64,000 nucleotides of DNA from JANMCE01 sp963791625 (GCA_963791625.1 CAWBTA010000006.1:620001-684000); one strand, 5' to 3'. Positions 51,380 through 60,884 are shown, counted from the first letter of the stretch. Made by a program: numbers and translations. Notes: generated from the sequence alone by a model not told the origin.

Positions 51380-52582
51380 ATGGCTGAGGCTGTCATTGTT
51401 GCAACTGCTCGGAGCCCGATAGGTCGAGCGAACAAGGGGTCACTCACCACGTTGCGCCCCGACGACATGTCGGCCCAGATCGTGCGGGCGCTCATGGCCA
51501 AGGTGCCGCAGGTGAAGGCGAGTGATGTCGACGATCTCATGATCGGTGTCGGCCAGCCAGCGGGCGAAGCCGGGTTCAACCTCGGCCGGATGGTGGCCAT
51601 CTTGTCCGGCCTTGACGATGTCCCCGGCGTGGTTGTGAACCGCTACTGCTCGTCGTCGCTGCAGACGATTCGCATGGCCTTCCATGCCATCAAGGCTGAT
51701 GAGGGTGACTGCTTTATTTCCGCCGGTGTCGAGACGGTCAGCCGCTACGCGAACGGCGTCTCCGATACCGCTCCGAACGAACTCTTCAAAGCGCCGGGAG
51801 CCCGCAGCAAGATCCGCGCCGGTGGAGGCCAGGGCCCCTGGACCCCGCCGCAGGGTCTGCCCGACGCGTATCTGGCCATGGGTCAGACTGCTGAGAACGT
51901 GGTCGAACTCGAAGGCGTCACCCGCGAGGAGATGGACCGCTGGGGTGTACGTAGTCAGAACCGCGCCTGCGAGGCGCAGGAGAACGGATTCTTTGAGCGC
52001 GAGATCACGCCGCTCACCCTCCCCGACGGCACCGTGGTGTCGAAGGACGACGGCCCCCGCCCCGGCACCAACTACGAAACCGTCAGCCAGCTCAAGCCAG
52101 TGTTCCGTCCCGACGGGACCGTTACGGCCGGCAACGCCTGCCCGCTTAACGACGGCGCCGCAGCCGTCATGGTGATGAGCGCCGAGAAGGCGAAGGCGCT
52201 CGGGCTCACGCCACTGGCGCGCATTATCTCGTCAGGTGTATCGGGCCTGAACCCCGAGATCATGGGCCTCGGCCCGATCGAAGCCTGCCGCCAGGCCATG
52301 AAGCGCGCCGGCATGACCATCGACGACATTGACCTTGTCGAGATAAATGAAGCGTTTGCGGCCCAGGTGTTGCCCTCCGCAAAACACCTCGGCATCGATC
52401 ACGACAAGCTCAACGTGCACGGCGGCGCTATTGCGCTGGGTCATCCCTTCGGCATGACCGGTGCTCGCATTATGACCACGCTGATCAATGGATTGCAGAC
52501 AACCGGCAAATCGATCGGTATGGAATCGATGTGCGTCGGTGGTGGGCAGGGCATGGCCATGATCGTCGAACGTCTCAGCTGA
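51380..52582 (+). CDS. Thiolase (acetyl-CoA C-acyltransferase)
   Basis: 400 residues, ATG preceded by GAGGGGA. N-terminal EAVIVATARSPIGRANKG, nucleophilic Cys in VVNRYCSSSLQTIRMAFHAI, the NEAFAAQVLPS segment, catalytic His in HGGAIALGHPFGMTGARIM and second Cys in MESMCVGGGQGMAMI. This is a degradative or biosynthetic thiolase of the FadA type; with no hydratase or dehydrogenase nearby its pathway is open. Length normal. Confidence 0.93.
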   Translation: MAEAVIVATARSPIGRANKGSLTTLRPDDMSAQIVRALMAKVPQVKASDVDDLMIGVGQPAGEAGFNLGRMVAILSGLDDVPGVVVNRYCSSSLQTIRMAFHAIKADEGDCFISAGVETVSRYANGVSDTAPNELFKAPGARSKIRAGGGQGPWTPPQGLPDAYLAMGQTAENVVELEGVTREEMDRWGVRSQNRACEAQENGFFEREITPLTLPDGTVVSKDDGPRPGTNYETVSQLKPVFRPDGTVTAGNACPLNDGAAAVMVMSAEKAKALGLTPLARIISSGVSGLNPEIMGLGPIEACRQAMKRAGMTIDDIDLVEINEAFAAQVLPSAKHLGIDHDKLNVHGGAIALGHPFGMTGARIMTTLINGLQTTGKSIGMESMCVGGGQGMAMIVERLS

Positions 52583-52675
52583 CGAACAGACCGCACAGAG
52601 TGACCTATCGCACAGTGCGTGTACGCGCCTGAGTTAACGTACCGGGAACGACTTCACTCTGGAGGGAACCACCGT

Positions 52676-53179
52676 ATGTCGAATACACCACCACCGCCCC
52701 CGCCACCCGGTTTCGGAGGACCACCTCCGCCCCCGAATTACGGCGCGCCGCCCCCTCCTCCCTCGTTCGGGATGAACTACAACGAGACAGCCGGACGTGA
52801 CCTCGCGCAATGGCCGCAGCGTGCGCTCGGCGGCCTCATCGACTTCATCGCTCCGAACTTCGTGTACTTCATCCTCGCCCGGATATCGGGAGGGCTCGGT
52901 CTACTTGCAGGATTGGCGCTCATTGCGTTCTCCTTCTACAACGCCTATCTCAACGGCTCGACAGGGCAGAGCATCGGCAAGAAGGTGGCAGGTCTGAAGC
53001 TGATCAGCGACGAGACCGGCCAGACGATTGGTGGCGGCATGGGCATCGTGAGACTTCTCGCCCATATCGTTGATTCGCTCATTTGCTACGTCGGCTGGCT
53101 GTTCCCGCTCTGGGATGCCAAGCGCCAGACCATTGCCGACAAGATCATGAAGACGGTCGTTATCACCGTACCGAAGTGA
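52676..53179 (+). CDS. RDD-family membrane protein with proline-rich N-terminus
   Basis: 167 residues from ATG 52676, GGAGGG upstream. A Pro/Gly-rich head (NTPPPPPPPGFGGPPPPP) precedes an RDD domain with LAQWPQRALGGLIDFIAPNF, NAYLNGSTGQSIGKKVAGLK and VDSLICYVGWLFPLWDAKRQ followed by ADKIMKTVVI. RDD proteins have 2-4 TM helices and mostly unknown function. A strong terminator follows. Confidence 0.85.
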   Translation: MSNTPPPPPPPGFGGPPPPPNYGAPPPPPSFGMNYNETAGRDLAQWPQRALGGLIDFIAPNFVYFILARISGGLGLLAGLALIAFSFYNAYLNGSTGQSIGKKVAGLKLISDETGQTIGGGMGIVRLLAHIVDSLICYVGWLFPLWDAKRQTIADKIMKTVVITVPK

Positions 53180-53213
53180 CTTGAGCGCTGGTTGCAGCCA
53201 GCAGTGATGCGTT

Positions 53214-53253
53214 GAAGGCCCGACCCGTTCGGGGTCGGGCCTTCGTCGTTTTC
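53214..53253 (+). terminator. Intrinsic terminator after the RDD gene
   Basis: GAAGGCCCGACCC (53214-53226) pairs perfectly with GGGTCGGGCCTTC (53232-53244), a 13-bp stem with a 5-base loop, followed by GTCGTTTT. It separates the RDD gene from the ABC-F gene. Confidence 0.9.
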
Positions 53254-53275
53254 CGGGTGGCGTCTGGCATCATCG

Positions 53276-55087
53276 ATGGCCGTGATCCTTGTTGACGGTA
53301 GTGGCCTCGGTGCCTCGCGCCCGGACCGACCGCTGTTTGCCAATGTCGATCTGACGGTTTTGAGCGGCGAGCGCATCGGGCTCGTCGGCCTGAACGGCTG
53401 CGGCAAGTCCACCCTGATGAGCTACCTCGCCGGTACCCGTACGCCCGATGCCGGGACGGTGCGTCTCGGTCGTGGCGCTCGTATTCTGTTCCTCGATCAG
53501 GATCCGGTGATCGAGCCCGGAAGAGTTCTCGACGTGGTGGCCGGAGGATGGCGCGGCGCATCCGTACTCGACCGACTCGGCATGTCGGGTTTGGTCGATC
53601 GTGACACAACGGAACTGTCCGGCGGGCAGCGCAAACGGGTCGCGCTGGCTCGCATTCTGGTGGAGCTCGCCGAGTCGGAGGCATCGGGAACAGCCGAGAG
53701 TGACCTGCTCATTCTCGATGAGCCCACCAACCATCTCGACGTCGATGCCATCTCGTTCCTCGAATCGGAGTTGGCGTCGTGCCCGGGCGGAGTGTTGTTG
53801 GTGACGCACGATCGCCACACGCTCGACCGTGTTACCAACCGGGTGCTCGAACTCGATCGGGGCGTCGCCTACCTGCATGCGCCAACGGGCATTCACGCCG
53901 GTTCGGGTTACGCCGCCTACCTCGCCAACAAAGCCGAGCGGGAGGAGCAAGCGATCTCCACCGAAGCGTCTCGCAAGAACCTGGCCCGCAAGGAACTGGC
54001 TTGGTTACGGCGGGGCGCTCCGGCCCGAAGCACGAAGCCCAAGGCCCGCGTGGAGGCGGCCACGCAGCTCGTGAACACCAAGGCCCAAGCGCCCGCCCGC
54101 CGTGGCGATCTCAACTTGGGCATGGGCTCGGCACGGCTGGGGTCGAAAGCCGTGGAGTTGTTCGATGTGAGCTTCTCGTGGCCCAACGGCAACAAGGTGA
54201 TCGACAACTTTTCCTATCTGATCGAGCCCGGTTGTCGCCTGGGAATCGTGGGTGTGAATGGCGCGGGCAAGTCAACGTTGCTGCATCTCATCGCCGGGCG
54301 CGAACAACCAACGTCGGGCCGGGTCGAGCGGGGCCTGACCGTTGAGATCGGCTACTACGACCAACTCGGAGCGGGACTCGATCTGAACCAGCGCGTCCGC
54401 GACGCAGTCGCTGGTCCGCATCGTGCGCCCACGCCCGAGGATGCCCGGTTGATGGAGCGGTTCTGGTTCGACGCCGATGCCCAGCGAGCGCCGATCGGCA
54501 CGCTGTCGGGTGGAGAGCGTCGGCGCCTGCAGCTGCTGCTTGTACTGGCGCAGCAGCCCAACGTGCTGCTGCTCGATGAGCCCACCAACGACCTTGATCT
54601 CGACACGCTGCGCACACTCGAAGACTTCCTCGATGACTGGCCCGGCTCGCTCGTGGTCGTGAGCCACGACCGTACCTTCCTCGATCAGACCACCGAGGAG
54701 ATCCTGTCGCTCGACGGCCACGGCGGCGCGCGGCTGGTGCGTGGTGGGGTGGAGGGGTGGTTGGCGAGCCGCAACAAACCCGCGAGTCCGGCCACGCTAC
54801 GACCACAGACCGAGTCGGCATCGGCCGTTGCCCGACCGGCCAAGGGAAAGTCACAGAAGAGTCCGAGTACGCTGCGCCGCCAACTTGGCGCAGCCGAGCG
54901 AGAGTTGGCCGCAGCGAACGAGAAGCTCGCCGTCGCTGAGGCCGCGCTCAATGCCGCCACCGATCACGCGGAGATGGCTCGACTCGGTCTGGCCCTCACC
55001 GCCGCCAGCGCGAACGTGGAACGGGTAGAGGAGACGTGGCTGACCCTTGCCGGTGAAGCCGAGGAGATCGGCCTGACCGTCGACTGA
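53276..55087 (+). CDS. ABC-F family ATPase
   Basis: 603 residues with two ATP-binding cassettes and no TM segment: first Walker A GLVGLNGCGKSTLMSYLAG, signature LSGGQRKRVALARIL, Walker B LLILDEPTNHLDVDAISF; second GIVGVNGAGKSTLLHLIAG, LSGGERRRLQLLLVL, VLLLDEPTNDLDLDTLRT. A linker region lies between and a charged coiled-coil tail follows (QLGAAERELAAANEKLAVAE), as in Uup-type proteins. ABC-F proteins act on ribosomes or DNA junctions; this fits the Uup-like branch. Confidence 0.92.
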   Translation: MAVILVDGSGLGASRPDRPLFANVDLTVLSGERIGLVGLNGCGKSTLMSYLAGTRTPDAGTVRLGRGARILFLDQDPVIEPGRVLDVVAGGWRGASVLDRLGMSGLVDRDTTELSGGQRKRVALARILVELAESEASGTAESDLLILDEPTNHLDVDAISFLESELASCPGGVLLVTHDRHTLDRVTNRVLELDRGVAYLHAPTGIHAGSGYAAYLANKAEREEQAISTEASRKNLARKELAWLRRGAPARSTKPKARVEAATQLVNTKAQAPARRGDLNLGMGSARLGSKAVELFDVSFSWPNGNKVIDNFSYLIEPGCRLGIVGVNGAGKSTLLHLIAGREQPTSGRVERGLTVEIGYYDQLGAGLDLNQRVRDAVAGPHRAPTPEDARLMERFWFDADAQRAPIGTLSGGERRRLQLLLVLAQQPNVLLLDEPTNDLDLDTLRTLEDFLDDWPGSLVVVSHDRTFLDQTTEEILSLDGHGGARLVRGGVEGWLASRNKPASPATLRPQTESASAVARPAKGKSQKSPSTLRRQLGAAERELAAANEKLAVAEAALNAATDHAEMARLGLALTAASANVERVEETWLTLAGEAEEIGLTVD

Positions 55088-55094
55088 AGGACGA

Positions 55095-55796
55095 CTAGTC
55101 GTTGGACATTCCAGCCGCGGGAAACGAGGTCGACCCGATGGCGAGAAGCGACGGTAACAGCACGGCATTCATTTCGGCGACGCCTATCTTCGCAAAGGTG
55201 TGGCGTCGCCCCTTGCTGTCGCGCGTGATGATCTTCATGCGCTTTCCAGCCAACAGCACGTGGTCAAACTCGTCCCACCCCAACTTCCTGGTGTGACCGT
55301 GCGAACGGAACCGTAGGCCGCCGTAGCGCAGTTCCAGCTTCCCTACTCGGACCGGTAGTCCCATGTCGATCCGCTGCAGGCGAGCCTGCAACAACCGAGG
55401 AAACGCTCCGGCTTCGATCAGCTTCACGATCTCCACATAGTCCTTGCGATGCGGATCGAGGCGGCGTGCACCGCTGCTCTTCATCGACAGTGCGACTTTC
55501 GAATCGGTCCCCTGCAAGAGGACGCGATAGCGGTGTCGCTTGGGTGACCAGAACGCAACATCGTGCACGTCGTCCAGCAGGATGCGCTGCTCTCCGAAGC
55601 GAATCTCGCGTTCGGTCAGATGGATTTTGACGCCTCGGTGCTGACTTGAATACACCAGCCAGTTCGCTGCGTCGTTGGGCGTGAGAGGGAGCGGCACCGG
55701 TAGATGTGGGTCAGGTGACGCGCCCGGAGTGGGCGGAGGCAGGGGGCGCGGCGCGATTCTGGGCGGTACCCAGTCCTGTACGTCCGTTGTCGCCAT
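55095..55796 (-). CDS. Hypothetical protein
   Basis: 233 residues from ATG 55796; an upstream in-frame start at 55874 is less likely. After a proline-rich head (RIAPRPLPPPTPGASPDPH), the sequence has alternating strands: WLVYSSQHRGVKIHLTEREI, ILLDDVHDVAFWSPKRHRYR, KLELRYGGLRFRSHGHTRKL and IITRDSKGRRHTFAKIGVAE. It looks like one or two PH-like or beta-barrel domains. No family recognised. It is convergent with ABC-F and lies just downstream of the EVE gene on the same strand. Confidence 0.7.
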   Translation of the reverse strand: MATTDVQDWVPPRIAPRPLPPPTPGASPDPHLPVPLPLTPNDAANWLVYSSQHRGVKIHLTEREIRFGEQRILLDDVHDVAFWSPKRHRYRVLLQGTDSKVALSMKSSGARRLDPHRKDYVEIVKLIEAGAFPRLLQARLQRIDMGLPVRVGKLELRYGGLRFRSHGHTRKLGWDEFDHVLLAGKRMKIITRDSKGRRHTFAKIGVAEMNAVLLPSLLAIGSTSFPAAGMSND

Positions 55797-55840
55797 CACT
55801 GGACCGTATGAGGCCTGGCGGCTTTCGAGTTGTGAGCGGG

Positions 55841-56312
55841 CTAGGCGCCTTCGAGGCTGAGAATGTAGGCCCACTGCGCGGCGGTGACGGGCAGGATCGA
55901 CAGCCGGTTGCCTTTACGGGTCAGGGCAAAGTCGCCGAGCGCGTCGCTGCGTTCCTTCAGCTCGTTGAGGCTGATCTCGCGCTTTCAGGTGGCGCTTGTA
56001 GCGCACATCCACGAGCAGCCATCGCGGGTCATCGGGTTTGCTGGTCGGGTCATAATGCCCGTCGCTCGGATCGAACTGGGTGACATCGGGGTACGCCTCG
56101 CTGGAGGCAATCTCGGCCACGCCGACGATGGCGGGCACCTTGCAGTTCGAGTGGTAGAAGAAGACCTCGTCACCCTTCTTCATGTCGTCCCGCATCATGT
56201 TGCGAGCCTGATAGTTGCGGATGCCATCCCACTTGGTCGTCTTCTTGGGCGACGACTTCAGGTCATCAAGGGAAAAGGTTTCGGGTTCACTCTTCATAAG
56301 CCAATACGACAT
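55841..56312 (-). CDS. EVE-domain protein (one frameshift)
   Basis: From ATG 56312 the protein reads SYWLMKSEPETFSLDDL, KWDGIRNYQARNMMRDDMKK, GDEVFFYHSNCKVPAIVGVA and DPRWLLVDVRYKRHLK. At ~55996 (CTGAAAGCGCG) one extra base shifts the frame; the next frame completes the domain REISLNELKERSDALGDFAL, TRKGNRLSILPVTAAQWAYI to 55841. Intended length ~156 residues, normal for EVE (thymocyte nuclear protein 1-like) proteins, which bind modified bases in DNA or RNA. A second in-frame ATG at 56324 exists. Confidence 0.85.
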
Positions 56313-56327
56313 GTGGGTAATCATGCC

Positions 56328-57176
56328 TCACGAGCCGTAGGTGCGGACGACTTCGTCTGAGAGGGCGGACCAGAGCGGTGGCGCCCAGGTGTCGAACCGG
56401 CGGTCGGTGAGCAGGATGCACGCCAGATCGCGGTCGGGATCGACCCACAGGAAGGTGCCGCTGCCGCCGAAATGACCGTAGGTGCGCGGGGAAACAAGGG
56501 TGCCGGTCCAGTGCGGTGACTTGGTTCCCTTGAGTTCGAAACCGAGGCCCCAGTCGCACGGTCGTTGCATGCCGAAGCCGGGCACCGCGCCGTTCAGCCC
56601 GGGGAACTGCACAACCTTGGCGAACGCTGCCGTCTCGGCGGCGAGCAGACGCGGATGGAACAACTCCTCCGCGAAGCGCTGGAGATCTCGGGCGGTGCTC
56701 GACATGGCAAACGCGGCGGAACCATCGAGCGCGCTGGAGGTCAGCCCAAGTGGTTCGAACACGCCCTCGCGTACATAGTCGTCGAATGCAATACCGGCCG
56801 CCAGAGCGACAGCATCCGACAGCACTTCCATGCCACGGTTTGAGTAGATCCGACGCACGCCCGGCTTGGCCAGGACTTTGGCGTCACTGGTGAATCCGTA
56901 GCCGGCCGTGTGCGCGAGGAGATGGCGCGCGGTGGCTCCCGGTGGTCCGGCCGGAGTCTCAAGCGCAATCACGCCTTCCTCAATCGCCAACAGCGTTGCG
57001 TACGACGTGAACAGTTTCGTGATGGACGCCAGGGCGTACACCCGGTCAAGATCCCCGTACTGTTCGCAGATCACGCCGGGGCGAAGCACCAACGCAGTTG
57101 CGTTCGGCACATCCCACTCGGCGAGCGCGCTAAGCGCCGGCACGGTCTGCCGCGATTGCCTGGTCGAGATCGCCAT
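56328..57176 (-). CDS. Serine hydrolase of the class C beta-lactamase / DD-peptidase family
   Basis: 282 residues. Catalytic SxxK in VYALASITKLFTSYATLLAI, YxN in RIYSNRGMEVLSDAVALAAG and the third motif in YGHFGGSGTFLWVDPDRDLA. No clear signal peptide at the start (AISTRQSRQTVPALSALAEW). Family members hydrolyse esters, D-amino peptides or beta-lactams; resistance is not implied. Its start lies inside the 3' end of the RlmA-like gene (47-base overlap). Confidence 0.87.
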   Translation of the reverse strand: MAISTRQSRQTVPALSALAEWDVPNATALVLRPGVICEQYGDLDRVYALASITKLFTSYATLLAIEEGVIALETPAGPPGATARHLLAHTAGYGFTSDAKVLAKPGVRRIYSNRGMEVLSDAVALAAGIAFDDYVREGVFEPLGLTSSALDGSAAFAMSSTARDLQRFAEELFHPRLLAAETAAFAKVVQFPGLNGAVPGFGMQRPCDWGLGFELKGTKSPHWTGTLVSPRTYGHFGGSGTFLWVDPDRDLACILLTDRRFDTWAPPLWSALSDEVVRTYGS

Positions 57177-57930
57177 GCGTACTCACCACGACGTCAACGG
57201 TAACGGTCAATTCCGGCGTGGCGCGAATGCGCTCCTGCTGGTCGGCCGTCGCCTTCCACCAATAGGGCGTCATCATGACGAGGTTGGTGATGTCGGGCTG
57301 GCCAAGGTGCAGCTGATACCAGACCTCCACCGATGCTTGGTCGGTGTGCGGACGTTGCTCATGTGGTTGCGGCTCGGCGTAGATCAGATCGGTCAGACCG
57401 CGCAGATGATCCTCACCGGGGGAGGCCACCACCACGAACCCGCCCGGCTTCAGTACCCGCGCGAATTCTTCGAATGGACGAGGTGCGAACACCGAGATCA
57501 CCGCGTCAACCGAGTGATCCTCAACCGGGAGGTGAAACGACGTGCCGACCGCAAACGACACGTCGGGGTAGCGGCGCGCCGCCAACTTGATCGCCGGTTT
57601 CGAAATATCGACACCCCATCGTGACGGTGACGACAGCTGTGACACGTAGAACCCTTCGCCGCAGCCGGCGTCGAGCACGACATCGACCGATCCGACCGCG
57701 TCGGCAACGGCTTCGGCAATCGGAAGATAGTGGCCGGCGTCGAAGAAGGCGCGCCGGGCTCGGATCATCTCATCGCTTTCACCCGCGACGCCGCGGCTTT
57801 TCAGCCGACCGGCGGGCATGAGATTGACGTAGCCCTCGCGGGCGCGGTCAAACGAGTGGCCGGCCTCACACGCCAAACCCGACGCAGTAGGCAAGAGCGA
57901 CCCGGAACAGTGGGGGCAGCGCCAGTGCAC
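57130..57930 (-). CDS. RlmA-like 23S rRNA methyltransferase
   Basis: About 266 residues from GTG 57930, which overlaps the aroG-type stop (TAGTG). The N-terminal zinc site is HWRCPHCSGSLLPTASGLAC with EAGHSFDRAREGYVNLMP, then SAM motifs VVLDAGCGEGFYVSQLSS, VGTSFHLPVEDHSVDAVISV and FARVLKPGGFVVVASPGEDH. This is the RlmA(I/II) family that methylates a guanine in 23S rRNA helix 35; some members confer resistance to their host's own antibiotics. Exact position not determinable. Confidence 0.85.
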   Translation of the reverse strand: MHWRCPHCSGSLLPTASGLACEAGHSFDRAREGYVNLMPAGRLKSRGVAGESDEMIRARRAFFDAGHYLPIAEAVADAVGSVDVVLDAGCGEGFYVSQLSSPSRWGVDISKPAIKLAARRYPDVSFAVGTSFHLPVEDHSVDAVISVFAPRPFEEFARVLKPGGFVVVASPGEDHLRGLTDLIYAEPQPHEQRPHTDQASVEVWYQLHLGQPDITNLVMMTPYWWKATADQQERIRATPELTVTVDVVVSTHGDLDQAIAADRAGA

Positions 57931-59273
57931 TAGGCGCGCATGAACTCGGCGACCCGGAACGCCAGGTCGATCGACTGGCGGCCGTTCAACCGCGGGTCGC
58001 AGATGGTTTCGTACCGCGTGTCGAGGTCGGTGTCGAGAATGGCTTCTGCACCTCCGAGGCACTCGGTGACGTCCTCGCCGGTGAGCTCGACATGGATACC
58101 GCCCGGCCACGTGCCTTCGGCGCGGTGCGCCGCGATGTAGCCACCCAGTTCGCGGCAGACCTCGTCGAAGTGCCGGGTCTTGCGACCACTGTTGGAAGTG
58201 AACGTGTTGCCGTGCATGGGGTCGCACGCCCATACGACCGGCACGCCCGACTGCTTCACTGCCTGCAAGAGGGGCGACAACTTGGCCTCGACGTTGTCAG
58301 CGCCCATACGGGAGATCAGGGTGAGGCGTCCGGGTATCTGTGACGGGTTGAGCTTGTGGCACAGGTCGAGGACGAATTCGGGCGACGTGGTCGGCCCGAT
58401 CTTGCAGCCAATGGGGTTCGCCACGCCGCGCAGGTACTCGACATGAGCACCATCGAGTTGCCGGGTGCGTTCACCGATCCACAGCATGTGAGCCGAGCAG
58501 TCGTACCACCCATTGGTGATGGAGTCCTGCCGGGTCAGCGCTTCTTCGTAGCCGAGGATCAACGCCTCGTGCGAGGTGAAGATGTCGACTTCGTGCAGTT
58601 GTTTGGTGTTGTCGAGGTCGATGCCGCACGCATTCATGAACCGAAGGGCGCGGTCGATCTCGTCGGCCAACTGTTCATAACGCTGGCCGGCGTTGCTGGT
58701 GGACACGAACTCCTGCATCCAGGCGTGTACCCGGTTGAGATCGGCAAAGCCTCCGTTGGCGAACGCCCGGACCAGGTTCAAGGTGGCCGCCGACTGGTGG
58801 TATGCCTCGATCAAACGACTGGGGTCAGGCACGCGGGCGGCCAGGGTGAACTCGGGCGAGTTCACGATGTGGCCGCGGAAGCTTGGTAGCTCCTGACCGT
58901 TGATGATCTCGGTGTTGGTGGTGCGGGGTTTTGCGAACTGGCCGGCAATGCGCCCGACCTTGATGACGGGCACGCCGAGCGAGTAGGTGAGCACAACCGC
59001 CATCTGCAGGATGACCCGCAATTTCTCGCGAATGGTGATGGCGCTGAACGCGTCGAAGCTCTCCGCACAGTCACCCGCCTGGAGTAAGAAGGCGTTACCG
59101 GCCGCAACCTGACCAAGCAGGTTCGTCAGATTGCGTGCTTCACCGGCAAACACCAAGGGGGGATATGACCCAAGCTGCTTGAGCGCAGCATCGACGGCAC
59201 CGTTATCGGGCCATTCAGGTTGTTGCTCAGCAGGAAACGCCTGCCAGCTACTAGGGGTCCAAGACGTAGGCAC
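57930..59273 (-). CDS. 3-Deoxy-D-arabino-heptulosonate 7-phosphate (DAHP) synthase, class II
   Basis: 447 residues from GTG 59273, starting PTSWTPSSWQAFPAEQQPEW as in actinobacterial class II enzymes. Diagnostic segments: GNAFLLQAGDCAESFDAFSA, GVPVIKVGRIAGQFAKPRT, HMLWIGERTRQLDGAHVEYL, NPIGCKIGPTTSPEFV, LISRMGADNVEAKLSPLLQA and VWACDPMHGNTFTSNSGRKT. It catalyses the first step of the shikimate pathway. Followed directly by the RlmA-like gene. Confidence 0.95.
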   Translation of the reverse strand: MPTSWTPSSWQAFPAEQQPEWPDNGAVDAALKQLGSYPPLVFAGEARNLTNLLGQVAAGNAFLLQAGDCAESFDAFSAITIREKLRVILQMAVVLTYSLGVPVIKVGRIAGQFAKPRTTNTEIINGQELPSFRGHIVNSPEFTLAARVPDPSRLIEAYHQSAATLNLVRAFANGGFADLNRVHAWMQEFVSTSNAGQRYEQLADEIDRALRFMNACGIDLDNTKQLHEVDIFTSHEALILGYEEALTRQDSITNGWYDCSAHMLWIGERTRQLDGAHVEYLRGVANPIGCKIGPTTSPEFVLDLCHKLNPSQIPGRLTLISRMGADNVEAKLSPLLQAVKQSGVPVVWACDPMHGNTFTSNSGRKTRHFDEVCRELGGYIAAHRAEGTWPGGIHVELTGEDVTECLGGAEAILDTDLDTRYETICDPRLNGRQSIDLAFRVAEFMRA

Positions 59274-59313
59274 GTCACTAGCCTTTCGGGCCGGTCGGCC
59301 CGGGTGCAAATGA

Positions 59314-60141
59314 TTAGGCCGCGAGGATGCGAGCGGCGTCGTCCCGAAGGCCGTCGACCGCACGCTTCACGAGACGACGAGCAGCCTCAGCGGTGACGCC
59401 GAGATCGTCGCCAACCTCACGGAAGCTGCGCTTTTCGCCGTCGATCAACCCGAAGCGAGCAGTGACGGCATAGCGGGCCCGTTCATCGAGCGAACCAAGC
59501 AGCTCGCCCAGCAAACGGTTTCCGTCGGCTTGCACGAGAGAATCCTCGGGCGAGATCTGATCGGCAGCAATCAGGTCAACCAGGGTGGTGTCGCTGTCAT
59601 CGCCAACCGTGCGGTCAAGGGAGACCGGGCTGGAGATGCGCTGCAGATTGGCGTGTTCGTCGTCAAGATCAACACCAACCGACGCTGCCTGGCGAAGCGC
59701 GGCGCGCAAGCTGGCCGAACGATCGCCCGGCAGGCGAACGAGGCTGGCCTTCTGATCAAGAGCCCGGCCGATGGCCTGGCGAATCCAGAAGGTGGCATAG
59801 GTGGAGAACTTGAAGCCTCGACGCCAGTCGAACTTGTCGACCGCATGCTCGAGACCGAGGTTGCCTTCTTGAATCAGGTCGCCCAGATCCATTCCTTGGG
59901 GGAGGGGATAGCGGCGGGCGATGGAGACGACCAACCGGAGGTTGGCGCGGATGAAGCGATCTTTGGCCGCAGCGGCGGCACGGACTTTGGCATGGAGGGT
60001 CGGATCGACAGAACCGTCGGCGAGCTGCCGGGAGGCCTGGTTGCCCTCTTCGATGGCGCGGGCAAGATCGCGCTCTTCAACAGCGTTGAGGAGCGGAACT
60101 TTGCCGATATCGTTGAGATAGAGACCGAGTGAGTCATTCAT
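59314..60141 (-). CDS. Sigma-70 family RNA polymerase sigma factor (group 2-like)
   Basis: About 275 residues from ATG 60141, which starts region 1.2 (NDSLGLYLNDIGKVPLLNAV). Region 2 IRANLRLVVSIARRYPLPQG, DLIQEGNLGLEHAVDKFDWR, RGFKFSTYATFWIRQAIGRA; region 3; region 4 DGEKRSFREVGDDLGVTAEA with LVKRAVDGLRDD. No long region 1.1, so it is not the primary sigma; an alternative factor for stress or stationary phase is likely. A longer frame to 60300 lacks conservation. Divergent from nadD. Confidence 0.88.
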   Translation of the reverse strand: MNDSLGLYLNDIGKVPLLNAVEERDLARAIEEGNQASRQLADGSVDPTLHAKVRAAAAAKDRFIRANLRLVVSIARRYPLPQGMDLGDLIQEGNLGLEHAVDKFDWRRGFKFSTYATFWIRQAIGRALDQKASLVRLPGDRSASLRAALRQAASVGVDLDDEHANLQRISSPVSLDRTVGDDSDTTLVDLIAADQISPEDSLVQADGNRLLGELLGSLDERARYAVTARFGLIDGEKRSFREVGDDLGVTAEAARRLVKRAVDGLRDDAARILAA

Positions 60142-60269
60142 AACGTGTTTTGCAACCGCTGACGCGGCTCGGGCATTCCCATACCTGAGCGTGTCGGTTG
60201 GCACAACCTTTCCGTGAGGGATTTTCCTGAAACCAGACAGGAACCCGCCGAGTCGTAGACTCACCGTCT

Positions 60270-60884
60270 GTGTCCGATGTCGCGCTCCATCTGCCTCCAC
60301 GTCCCCGTGTGGGCATTTTTGGGGGCACTTTTGACCCTCCGCACGTCGGTCACCTGGTTTGCGCGGTGAATGTGCGCCATGCGTTGGCCCTCGATGTGGT
60401 GCTGTTGGTTGTCGCCAACGAGCCCTGGCAGAAGGAAGGCAGCCGCGTTATCAGCCCTGCTGAGGATCGCTATGCGTTGGTCAGGGCCGCAGTTGGCGAG
60501 GTTGACGGGGTCGAAGCGAGCCGCATCGAACTCGACCGTAACGGCCCGAGTTACACGGCCGACACGCTACGTGACCTGCAGAAGGCCATTCCCGACGCTC
60601 AGTTCTTCACGATTCTCGGCCGTGACGCCGCCGCTGGGCTGCCGACGTGGGAGCGCTTTGAGGAGGTCGTCGCCGGCTCTCGCCTCGTTGTCGTTGATCG
60701 TCCGGGTGCATCGGCACCGCTCCCCACGGGCATGGGTTGGCTACGCGTCGAGGTGCCTCACCTAGACGTGTCGAGCACCGATCTGCGAGCCCGCGTCCTT
60801 GATGGTCGTCCTCTCGATTATCTGCTGACACCGTCGGTCATCGCAGAAGTCACGTCCCGACATCTGTATGAGTCCGCCCGATGA
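60270..60884 (+). CDS. nadD: Nicotinate-nucleotide adenylyltransferase NadD
   Basis: 204 residues from GTG 60270. VGIFGGTFDPPHVGHLVCAV holds the HxGH motif, then NEPWQKEGSRVISPAEDRYA, SYTADTLRDLQKAIPDAQF, ILGRDAAAGLPTWERFEEVV and SSTDLRARVLDGRPLDYLL (the ISSTxIR equivalent). It makes nicotinate adenine dinucleotide for NAD. Overlaps the next gene by 4 bases (ATGA); rsfS follows, a common linkage. Confidence 0.95.
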   Translation: MSDVALHLPPRPRVGIFGGTFDPPHVGHLVCAVNVRHALALDVVLLVVANEPWQKEGSRVISPAEDRYALVRAAVGEVDGVEASRIELDRNGPSYTADTLRDLQKAIPDAQFFTILGRDAAAGLPTWERFEEVVAGSRLVVVDRPGASAPLPTGMGWLRVEVPHLDVSSTDLRARVLDGRPLDYLLTPSVIAEVTSRHLYESAR

